The notes under the pieces are model-generated. The model saw nothing but the letters and a program-made list of their open reading frames with translations, did not search any database and was not told the DNA's origin. Positions 22,241-31,690 of a stretch of DNA of 64,000 nucleotides are shown one piece after another (the stretch's first letter is position 1; each line of letters starts with the position of its first letter). Origin of the DNA: Cunninghamia lanceolata (lineage: Eukaryota > Streptophyta > Pinopsida > Cupressales > Cupressaceae). A program made the position numbers and the translations under genes. The stretch lies in NCBI GenBank assembly GCA_027924645.1, contig BSBN01001252.1:423501-487500 (forward strand), in the 5' to 3' direction.

Positions 22241-25200
22241 TCATCAAATGAAGAATGGATTAGCCTATTCCTCATTCCCGGAGGCTAATTTAGAATGATT
22301 GAGGGAATGAATTGGTTTTTGACTAACTCCGTTTTATTGTATTGCCGGATCTAAGTCAGAAACCCAAAATTTGGTTAAGTCTGGGTCAGGGCACACTGTC
22401 TTTCTTCTAACCTCAAGTGGCGCCTAGATGAGAAACATCATGATACAAAGCACATCAGTTATTTTAGATAAAGCGCCTTGATGAGGAGATGTTAAGGTTC
22501 AGTCATCATTTGGAAGTGCAAGATGGTCTAAGGGATGTTAGGCGCTTACTCTGGGTCAAACAACTTTCAAAATGCGCCTTGATACTTGGGGCACCCAAGC
22601 ATGTCTTCACCTCCTAGAAATGGCGCCTTATGGTAGATTGAAGAGTAAAAGTGGTATTTGCATCATCAATGAGGTTAAGGTTTGTGAAATAGGTTATACC
22701 TTCACTAGAAGTCATCATTTCCATCTGGAGAAGTATTAAGCCAAAGTAGGTGCACTTTACCTTCTCTTTCACCTCACACATGCGCCTACTCCATGAAGCT
22801 GGATTAGCGCCCTAGTTTGATGATTATCTCAGACATTTGAAATGGCACCCAGGAGTTTTTCAACTTGCATCAGGAAGAAGGGAAACATTCTCAGTTGTTG
22901 CTCAAGGATCCAAGTTATTAAGTTGGCAAGAAATAGGCCAAGATATTGAAGGCACACTTCTGGGTCTCCATCACCTCAAATGGGCGCCTAAGCAAGTTAG
23001 GCGCAGATCTTCTTCTCTCCTACCTCCATTTGGCGCCTAGACTCCAGAAGACCTCTTTTCGGCGCTTAAACTTGTTAGTCTTTAATCAAAGCCTAGGAGT
23101 CTTCAGTGGATGGTGTTAAGAGTTTGAAAGTATCAAACTTCACTAGGCGCATGTCTATGCCACTGCAACCTCAGATTGGCGCCTAGGATCCAGACACCTT
23201 CCTAAGGCGCAGTTCTACTCATCTATGACCCTACTTTGGCGTCTCAACTTGGAAACTCCTTGGAAGACTTGTATGAAGTTAAAATTCGCTCCCAGGAGAT
23301 TAGGCGCTACTCCATGACTCTAGAACCTTGAAAATGCGCCTAAGACAGTTAAGGCTTTTTGAATCACAACTTAACTTTTCATTTTGTTGAAGAAGTTTGA
23401 ATTTGCTTAAGGGTTCTTTCACCAAGCCAAGATCTTGATCAAATAACAAAGGGAACATCAAAATGCCCAAGGCGCACTCTGGCTCCTGTGCCACCTTGGT
23501 TATGCGCCTCACCTAAATTCCTCATTCACCTGCAAGTAAAAATCATAAGAGGAGTATTCTAGTTTGCACCAATGATGGATAAGTGGTTAAGTGCCAAAAA
23601 GACAAGTTCTATTGTTAAGGCGCACTTCCTAGTCTTTGCCACCTCAGGGAAGCGCCTAGCTTGGAAAGGCGCCTATTCTAGTCCCCACTACCCTTCAGTT
23701 GGCGCCTAGCCTTGAAAATCTTGCAATTGTGACATCATTTTGGCGCCTGGAGTCTAAGAGATCTTCATTGAATAATGTTAAGTGTTTTGAGGGCATATGG
23801 AGTTATCAAATTCTTCTAGGCGCATATCCATGTCTCTGCTACCTCAGTTGGGCGCCTAGTTCTACATTGGGCGCCATTCCATGATCAAACTGCTTCAACT
23901 TGGCGCCTAGTCAGAAGAAAAGGTAGTTGTAAGTACCTGAACTCCCATTGGTCGACAAGATGATATTGGGATACGTGTCAAGGTGTTTGGATAAGATTGC
24001 CAATTCAGGATGAGTTGTCAAGTGGAATGTTCTCCTAAATATGCTCCTTGGAAAGTGTGCCTTCATTCCCTTTGGAAGGCCTATAAAAGGAGGAGCTCTC
24101 TCATTCATTTGGATATCGAATCTTTTGACAAATTCTCTCTGAAAAGATTTATGCTTGTAATCTTGAGGCCTGCGAGTTTCAAGTGTTGGGGTGATGCTCC
24201 CTCAACTGACAAGGTGATGCTCCCTTGTTGCATTGTGAGGTGTTGACATCCAATTGACATCATTAGGTTCAATTGAAATGATCTACATCAGTTAGAGTGA
24301 TAGAGTTAGTTGTGAAGAAGTTGAAAGTATTGTATACATCTAGGCTTCAAGGCCTTTCATTGTAATCCTTTGAATAAGATTGTATATTCATGCCATTGAT
24401 GTAATGTCCCCTTCTAGATACATGGTTAGTCCATCATGGAGTTCCTGTGGGCTAATAGTTTGGTTAGGGAACTGTGGTTAGTTTGGCTCTGGAGGTCCTT
24501 GTCGGTGCTGGCGTTATGGTTCATATTCAGTGTATCCAGTTGGCACCTTCACTGTTGGCTTAGTGGGCTCTTGATCATTACTTACTATTTTTAGTAAGTC
24601 CAGGTATTGTGTCGGTTCAGGATTTTCAGGCTTGGATCAGATGCGTTTCGTCGAGACCTTTCCGACGAGCTAAAGATCATGGAATTTTGACACCGTCTTC
24701 ATATTTATTTTAAAGTCTGAGGATTTATTAATGTTATATTAATATGGACTTTATTATAAATAATGGAAAAGTGAAATTAATGAAATGGAGACATAAAGTG
24801 AAACTAAATTGTTATTTTTCATCGGTAGGAGACAAAGTGAAATTAAATTATTATTTTCCCTCCTAATTGCCCAACGCCTATCTTGGAGGAAGATAAAAAG
24901 GTCATTTGGAGCTCATTTGTTTTTATGCTATGTTGGATATTTTGTTTATGAGAGCTCTGCTAGGGTTTCGGAGTTGGAGTTTTTGGATCAGGCTATTGGA
25001 GACGGAAACCTCCATTAGTGACGGTATCCCACAGGTGTGCAATACCACCCAACGGTGCCATTGACGGTGGATGTATTCAGTATTCACATATGTGCTGAAA
25101 TGGAGTTTGACGGACGAGATTGTAGAGGTTTATTCGATATTTCTATTGCAGATTTATTCGAGGTTTGAGGAGACCAGTTTGCATTGCAAAGGAGGAGTAG

Positions 25201-25932
25201 ATTTGATATTGTTTGGGACTGTTTTTATAACAGCTGCTCGCCGTACATTCCAGATTGGCCGAACCATGTACCATTGAGGCGTGGGTCCTTTGGAGGCTCT
25301 TCCTCTTTCATTGCAGCTTCATTCTTGGCCATTGGATGGCGTTTCAGGCTTATTTCTCTGTTGTTATCATCTGTTTTAACATTCTATATCAAACCATGGA
25401 GATTTGATGCATTTCTAGCCATACCCACTTGCTGTGGTCCATTTCCGGCGGCCGTACCAAGTTGGATATTTTCATATGGGTATGTAATAGTAATTATTTT
25501 TGGGCTATTTCGCTATTTGGGTTGTCATTACTTCTTCAGATTCATTGTATATTTTCTGGGTTTATGTTATACGCAATATATTGTGTGCTCCGGCACCACA
25601 TCTGCAGGAAAACATTAAACTCCCTTCTGCATCTTCTCTGTGTTTGAAATAACACAAAATAAAATAATAATAAAATATCACACAATAAAGATTTTAAAAA
25701 TACAAACAGGTACGACACATTACAATTGAGGGCATTGTCATTGTAATAAGACATTTGCTTTGAATTGAATCAATTAATAATACAAGAGCCCAACTTCAAG
25801 TTGATTCATGCAAGTTGCCTTGATATCTTTTCATATGTGATGTTAAGTAGATTAAGTGATTGAAGAGTTAAATGCAAGTAAATTTGTTTAAGTAAGAAAA
25901 ATTTTTAGCTAGTACTAGTTGGGTATCTTACA
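22216..25932 (+). repeat. 3' LTR of the chromovirus, interrupted at 24400-25724
   Basis: Collinear with the 5' LTR and, net of the insertion, the same length (2387 bp). By eye, differences are a few per 100 bp and are enriched at CpG within the GGCGCC words. TATA box at 24082-24090; U3 inverted repeat at 22260-22266/22282-22288. Confidence 0.95.
24400..25724 (+). mobile_element. Solo LTR (family C), 1325 bp
   Basis: TGTAATGTCCCC...GACACATTACA with the perfect TSD ATTGA (24395-24399 and 25725-25729). It interrupts the chromovirus 3' LTR exactly between bases that are contiguous in the 5' LTR (17214-17230). Its right end resembles the left end of the reversed LTR at 49029 (a TACCTATTTGTATTTTT-type stretch). 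It contains one CTTACTATTTTTAGTAAG palindrome (24581-24598), a TATA-like AGATAAAAAGG near 24889 and GGAGACGGAAACC (24998-25010). The 144-residue ORF at 25184-25618 has no recognisable domain and is taken as chance. Confidence 0.95.
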
Positions 25933-26211
25933 GGTTTTGGATGAATTCCCGCTCTTATAAAACTCTCTGCTTTTTGAATGGAGAAATCTGCTCTTTCATG
26001 AGGATTTTATGCTTCTACTTGATGGATTTCTGTTCCGATTTAATTAATTTCTGATCTTTCCAATGGATTTGTTGTTGTTCTGCATTTTGCCCAGCCCTAG
26101 TTCGTCTTTGGAGAAGGAAAATAAGTGAAGAAATCTTCCTCTTCCTTCAGAAATTGTTTCTCCTATGAAGGATTTCGCTTTGGACTTGGTTTGAAATGGC
26201 TTGGGCGCCCT

Positions 26212-26223
26212 CCCTTATATAGG
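26212..26223 (-). promoter_or_regulatory. TATA box (first) of the 5.4-kb element
   Basis: CCTATATAAGGG on the minus strand, followed by AGGGCGCCC. It matches in form and position the TATA box at 6417-6424 of the related element. Confidence 0.45.
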
Positions 26224-27239
26224 CGCTCAAGCCACCTTGCCACTTGGCCGACTGGGAATGGCCGACTTCCAGTTTTGCCTAATTTTTTATTACTAACCAC
26301 CATAAATTTGGCTGACATGTTATTTTGTCTTTTTCCTCCCAGGTGGTGGCGCATTTCTAGGATTGTCGGGCATTTCAGTGTGTTATGGATTTCCTCCTTG
26401 GCTTGGGCACATTTCTGATGTGGTCGGGGATTCCAGATGCTCAGGGAATTCTTCCTCGGCATGGGCACACTTTCCAAAGGGTACTGGAATCTCTATCTTG
26501 GAGAAATTCCTTGACTTGGGTGCATTTCTCACTATGCTCAGGAAATTCCCTTATCCTTGGCGCAATTTTGGGGTTCTCTAGAATTCTTTGTCATGGAGAA
26601 ATTCTTCCTTGGCACAAATTCTAGAGGGTCAGGGATTTTGCGCTTGAGGAATCATGGTTTTAAGTGCATCATGGATTTTCCATTACTTTGACAAGTATTT
26701 CCTCACTTGACAAGGAATTCCTCGTTTTGTCACTTTGCAAGGGTGGAATCATGAATACTAACACTCGGACTCTTGGATGAATCCTTGAGCTGGGCTTTGA
26801 CTAAACTATAGTCTGCTTCACCTTTGAAGATTTGAGCAGGTCTTACCTAAGTTGGAGGTCACTCCGTGAACTTCACTTTTCCTGAGTGTGGATTCCTACT
26901 CCTGTTGCATTTTCCACTCTGTACTGGAATTTTTGTCCTGGAGGAATCTTTCCCAGACCAAGGGCGCAAATTCTAGACCGTTAAGGAATCTAGTTCTTGG
27001 TCGCAAATTCCTGTCTGTTCAGGAATCTAGTTCCTGAGTGCATATTCCAGTCTGTCCAGGAATCTTTTTCCTGAGCGCATTTTCGTTAGGGTCAGGGAAT
27101 CCAATATGCAGAACAAGGTCACAACTTTCTCAGTGGCATGGAATCTTTTACTTGGGAATGATTTTTTGAATTCATTTGTTGAAATTTCACTAAGTCCTGG
27201 AATCTTCACTTGTGGAATTCCCTCCGGGAATCCCTCCAG

Positions 27240-27455
27240 ACAAAAGGTCACATTTTCCAGGGTGTTCTGGAATTTTGAGTGTCAGGAATTCCTTCCAGAC
27301 AGAAAGTTGCATTTTTCAAGGTGTTAAGGAATTTTGAGTGTCAGCAATTCCTTCCAGATAGAAGGTCGCATTTTCCAGGGTGTTTAGGAATTTTCATTGT
27401 CAGGAATTCCTTCCAGACAGAAGGTCGCATTTTCCAGAATGTTCAGGAATTCTCA
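27240..27455. repeat. Tandem repeat, unit about 59 bp, 3.5 copies
   Basis: The unit runs 'aaggtcgcattttccagg', 'gtgttcaggaatttt', 'gtgtcaggaattcc', 'ttccagacag'. Copies start near 27240, 27301, 27360 and 27419. Two more diverged copies lie at 27998-28125. Confidence 0.85.
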
Positions 27456-28804
27456 GTTCCTAGTCGCAAATTCCTGCTAGTCATGGATTCCTGTATCTAG
27501 GTCGCATATTCCAGTCTGTCTTGGAATCCAGTTCCTGTGGCGCAATTTCACTTTGTCCAGGAATCTTTCACCCTGAGCGCATATTCTAGTCTGTCCAAGA
27601 ATCTTCCTTGAGGACTACTTCCTCATTCATGTCGCAATTTCTACCTTGTCTTGGAGTTAGAGTGGAGGACTTCAGGGATAGATGGGATGATGGAAATTTG
27701 ACCAGGATCTACCACATTGGCCAAGGAAACCCTTCATTTTGACTTGGAATTCTCAGATTGGAGGAGGAATTTTGCAAGTTTGAGTCAAGGAATTCCAACA
27801 TTTGACAAGGATTAGCAAAACTTCGAAATGATTTCCAGGATTGGGTGCATTTTCCACAGGCTCAGGGAATCCTTCATCCTAGGCGCATATTCCATGACCT
27901 AAGGGAATTTCCCTGTTGAGCGCAAAATTGCATGGTGTTAAGGAATCCTGTTCCTGAGCGCATTTCACTGGTGTCCAGGAATCTTTCATTTAGGAATTCC
28001 TTCCAGACCAAGGTCGCATTTTAGGGTGGGTCTTGGAATTTTCAGTGTCAGGAATTCCTCTAAGACAAAGGGCACATTTTCCACTGGGTCTTGGAATTTT
28101 CACTGTCAGGAATTTCCTATTCAGAAATTCCTCCCTGAGCAGTGGCGCACTTTCAGGGGGCTCAAGGAATCCTAAGTTGTGAATTCCTGAGGCGTACATC
28201 CCCCATTTCCATGGATTTGGACTTAGCTTCTGATGGGGTTTTATCTGAGAACTTCTATTCTAGAGTCAAGATTTAATGGTTTTGACAAGGAGTTTCCAAA
28301 TTTTGCTAAGGATTTCCCGAAGTTGTGCTGTGGAATTCTTCGTGTTTTTGAGTCAGGAATTCAGGATTCTTCAATGGAATGATGAACTTCGACATGGAAT
28401 GACAAGCTTTGTTGCACTCAGGACCTTGGTTTGGAATTTTAGAACAGGAATCCGGATAGACCTTGGAACGGGAAACTGGATTGGACTTCTGGATTGGAGC
28501 TTTGGATTGGAACTGTGGACAGGGACTCCTGGACTGGAAATATGGACAGAAACTCTTGGATTAGAACTATGGACAGAGTGAAGGATTTGGACCTTTCGTA
28601 TGAAATGGTGGACTTTTGCCATGGATTGACCAATTTGCTAGGGTTGCCTTCATCCTTAGGAAATTCATCGTTTTCTCACTATTCCAAGCATTCTTCATGT
28701 TCCCTGTGAGCTAAGTGCATGGAAATCCCTCTCGAGCCTCATGGATCTGGGCAAGAAACTGTAAGATCAAAGCAAAACAAGAACCAGGCTAAAAAAAAAA
28801 GAGG

Positions 28805-28848
28805 GGGTCCCCATTTGCAATGGGGCGATGTGTGAAAACGTCACAACG
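28805..28848 (-). other. Conserved terminal block of the 5.4-kb element
   Basis: Contains a perfect 7-bp-stem hairpin CCCCATT-TGC-AATGGGG (28809-28825) and the hairpin TGTGA-AAACG-TCACA (28831-28845). The second hairpin is conserved at 8363-8377 with a different loop. Confidence 0.7.
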
Positions 28849-29017
28849 GGTCTCTTACAAAACCAAGTCGTGAAGGAAAGCACTTGTGTGATAGCCATTA
28901 GATCATCTACAAGTAGAATTGTGAAAGAAGGATATGCATCACTTGTGATTAGATTTGTGAGAGAAGATAGTGCATGATTTGAATCAGATTTGTGAAGGAA
29001 GGATATTACAAGAGTTG

Positions 29018-31261
29018 TGTAATGTTCCCATTTTCAATCTAGTCATCCTGAAGCCACATATCCTCATTCCAAATCTTTGGAGTAGATGTTTAATTATCAA
29101 TTATGGTAATGGGAGAAAAATTGATAATTAATCAGGTTATTTATATTTTTTGGTGCACTTAAGTTATAATGGTATATTTTATAAAGTGACTTAAGTGTGG
29201 GATGAGGACATATTTATATTTTTCTCCTAGACTTATTATTAAAGTGAGCACCACTTTGGAACAGGAGAACTTTATAAGTTGAGGAGAAAACAAGATTATA
29301 TTTTCAAGAAAGTGGAGTTTGTAACTCCCAGATGCCTTTATATGCTGATGGAGAGCTCATTTGGAGGGCATGCTTGGATTTTGTATTGTTACTCTGTTGG
29401 ATTGAACCTGCGTGTTCTCCATTTTTTCTTCCTTCCTGTGGACGGAAACCCACTTGAAGAGGATCAGTTTCGGTGGTGAGATATCCACCCTAGCTGGTGA
29501 TGATGGTTTTCATTCAGGAAACCACATGGAGCTGAACGAAGTAAATAGATTCTTTGTGAAGTTTGTTTGTATTTCATATAGATATTAGTATGCTATGTTT
29601 TGATGTATTTTGGAGTGCTGTGAGGTTAATATTCTGAGTTTGAGTTATATTGTGTTTGTTCTTTTTGGCCATACTATTGCTGGCTATACCTGCAGATTGT
29701 GGAGTCGTAAAGTTAAAATCAAATAAGTGTTTTGCCATCCTAAATGTTATTGTAATATCATCATTTGATATAGGCGACCTCTTTGAGTATCTTTGGCAGT
29801 GGTTTGAATGAATATTTTATAAGCTATGGTGCTGTCTGTACTCACATGGCTGTACAACTGAAAACTCAATTTTGGTGATTGCAAATAACATTGATGTTTG
29901 TTTGTTCTAAGCTATTGCTGGGTCCTTTGTATGGTAGAAACGATTCTTTCAAGACCAATTGAGGAGTTTTAAAGTAGTATATGATTTTTGGGAAGCATCC
30001 GTACCATCTGCAAGTGTTGTACATTCCTGAATGGGACGTTTTGGAACAAGAAATCATAGGGAATGTTTTTTGCAAGCAAATTGCATTTGATAACATTGTT
30101 TGCAATAGACTATTCAGTCAAATCTATATGAAGTGGATTTTATTACATTTTAAGACTCCTGTTGATATGTCCGTACATCCATGTCCGTATTGCCTGAGAA
30201 TGGAGTGAATGACATCAGAAAATAATAGCTAATACTTGGCATCCTTTGTTGATTGTAGTTTGATTGTGGTTATGAGTAGATCAGTTTGGAAGTATTACGG
30301 AGTGTTTTGAGTGAGTTTCCTTGCAGTTCTGATCATTTCCATACCATCCATGGCTGTACTTTCTGGGCAGAGTCAATGAAGATCAGAATTAATTAAATGA
30401 AAGTTGGCACTTCTGATTGTTTGTATATTATTTATCATGCATGGGTGTATACATTGAATATTGATTTTGCAGTGTTTAAGTGAAGTTTTGAACATATCTC
30501 ATGATATCCATCCCTGAGAGTGTCGTATAGATCTGAATGGAAATCAGAAATATTACTGTGCACAGTCTTATTTTTTGATCAGTGTCTTATGTAGAGTTTT
30601 ATGACAGCTTGGTGATGATCAGTTGGCAATGTTTGATTTGGGTATGGTACCATATTATTATATGTGAATTTCTGTCATGCCAGGGCAGCCTTACAGTAAC
30701 AGAGGTGACTGATTTTGGCTTCAGTTTCTGCTGGGCAGTAGGCAACTTCTTTTGGCAATGGTATCAGGTTTACTTAAGTGATATTTTGCATAGTGTGATC
30801 TCTTCTTCAAGATCTTTAGGGGTAATATTATCAAATTCTAATCATGTATGACTGAAATCATTGTATTGATTTGCGTTGTAATCTTTAATCAATTCATATA
30901 ATAGCCCTTGGATGGTTTATCGCCAGTGTGGAGAAAGAACTTTTCCTTTACTCTTACCCACTGAAATATGTGGAGTATTCCCACTGAATAAGTGGATGGC
31001 TTTGTAATCTTTCATGTTGTTTATATACCCACTGGAAAGTGGTGAATCCCCATGAAAGTGGATGCCCGCCGCAGCGGATGAATTGTACCTCTTGATTTCA
31101 TAGTGTTCATTGTAGGCCAAATCACCGTATGCTCTCACCTTGCCCAATTCGGGATCTGGGTGATCAGAAAGTGTGAGGCATTAGTTGGTTATGCAGTTGA
31201 GCTAACATTGTCATATCCTTGTATGTGATTTTTGAAAAAACAATTGGGGTAGCATCTTACA
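29018..31261 (+). mobile_element. Solo LTR (family A), 2244 bp
   Basis: TGTAATGTTCCC...GTAGCATCTTACA with the perfect TSD AGTTG (29013-29017 and 31262-31266). It is the plus-oriented relative of 702-9637 and 45153-48943. A TATA-like TTTATATG near 29337 is followed by GGACGGAAACCC (29440-29451). Several CCACT..AGTGG-type palindromes lie at 30958-31061. No credible coding region. Confidence 0.9.
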
Positions 31262-31656
31262 AGTTGTGATAAGATTTGTGAGGAAGGGAGAACAATATCA
31301 TCCATCGAAGAATTTGGAGGTTGGTGCCTATCAAATAAGAGATTGGTGTCTCTTATTGAGTTGGTGCTTAGTTGTGGGGATTAATGTCTCCAGTGGGTTG
31401 GTGCCTACAAATTCTACAAGCGGGGATTGGTGTCTCTAGTGGGTTGGTGCTCACAAAAGAAGAATTGTAAGAGAAGTAGGTTGGTGCCTTCAAAGAAGAT
31501 CAATATATATAAGCAAAGTTTTTCCGTGGTTATATCCTGCAAGGGTTTCCACGTAAATCGTGTGTTCTTCCTGTGTTCTTAATTGCTAGATCTTGCATGT
31601 GTGTTATTGTGGTTGTTAAGTTTGAAAAAAGTAAAAGATTGTATTATACTGATTGA

Positions 31657-31674
31657 CCCCCCCCCCCCCCCCCC
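31657..31674 (+). repeat. Poly-C run (18 C) at a copia-like LTR end
   Basis: Followed by TCTCAGTATAATCA. The same arrangement (C-run, then CTCTCAGTTATCAACA) ends the copia LTRs at 49776 and 55553 when read on the minus strand. Confidence 0.8.
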
Positions 31675-31690
31675 TCTCAGTATAATCATG

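Larger units (their letters stand above)
15044..25932 (+). mobile_element. Complete Ty3/gypsy chromovirus with 2387-bp LTRs
   Basis: Flanked by the TSD GGTTT (15039-15043 and 25933-25937). The order is 5' LTR 15044-17430, initiator-Met primer site 17432-17443, gag, protease, reverse transcriptase, RNase H, integrase, degenerate chromodomain, polypurine tract 22203-22215 and 3' LTR 22216-25932. The 3' LTR carries a 1325-bp solo LTR plus TSD; subtracting it gives 2387 bp, identical to the 5' LTR. Protease-RT-RNaseH-integrase order and the chromodomain place it among chromoviruses, most likely Tekay-like. Stops and frameshifts make it non-autonomous today. Confidence 0.95.
25938..28460. repeat. 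GGAATTCC-rich region, right part
   Basis: Continuation of 13560-15038 across the chromovirus. GGAATTCC-type words alternate with GCGCA/TCGCA words followed by TTTTCC or AATTCC, for example 27000-27120 and 27470-27600. The region lies upstream (minus sense) of the TATA box 26223-26212. At 28430-28570 it grades into a short repeat of GGATTGGA/GGACTGGAA words. ORFs here are by-products of the repeats. Confidence 0.75.
12539..28848 (-). mobile_element. Relative of the 6.6-kb TG..CA element, without the ORF, split by a chromovirus
   Basis: Starts TGTTGATG and ends GTCACAACG (terminal A to G). Flanked by the perfect TSD GGTCT (12534-12538 and 28849-28853). Net length is about 5.4 kb after removing 15044-25932 and one TSD. 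The left kilobase (12560-13200) resembles 1810-2390 ('ctcttgaacaaagcttctc', 'aatcacaaagggacttac', 'cacaaatggtgtgaac'). The right 44 bp match 8337-8380. It has two minus-strand TATA boxes (26223-26212 and 13526-13515) but GGAATTCC-rich DNA where the relative has GGCGC, and no trace of the unknown ORF. Confidence 0.75.
10722..28859 (+). mobile_element. Solo LTR, plus orientation, split by the element 12539-28848
   Basis: Starts TATCATGTCCCCATTTCCGG (first G decayed to A) and ends GGTCTCTTACA. Flanked by the perfect TSD AAACC (10717-10721 and 28860-28864). Net length is about 1.82 kb. It resembles the solo LTR 46549-48420 in the stretch around 11660-11900 ('gtgatgacccc', 'gaggtgatattg'). It contains the U3 inverted repeat TTAGCCT (10766-10772) / AGGCTAG (10788-10794). 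Its ORFs are short and unconvincing. Confidence 0.85.
10432..31690 (+). mobile_element. Old Ty1/copia-like LTR tail, twice interrupted (10432-10721, 28865-29017, 31267-31690)
   Basis: Removing the two TSD-flanked insertions joins three stretches that share a degenerate repeat ('attTGTGAAAGAAGGATAT.GCATCA'). They lead into 'ggttggtgcct' repeats (31310-31480), a TATA box near 31508, a 'gtttccacgt' motif (31547) and a poly-C run followed by CTCTCAGT. The last three are typical of plant copia LTR ends, and the 49776-56792 LTRs carry the same run and CTCTCAGT in reverse. No primer site follows, so it is a solo or truncated LTR. Its left border is not visible. Confidence 0.45.

Noticed and set aside
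25184..25618. 144-residue hydrophobic ORF as a membrane-protein gene
   Set aside because: It lies wholly inside a TSD-flanked solo LTR, has overlapping ORFs in other frames and shows no recognisable domain.
15044..25932. Endogenous pararetrovirus
   Set aside because: It has LTRs, a D-59-D-35-E integrase and a TSD, and no movement protein, so it is a Ty3/gypsy element.
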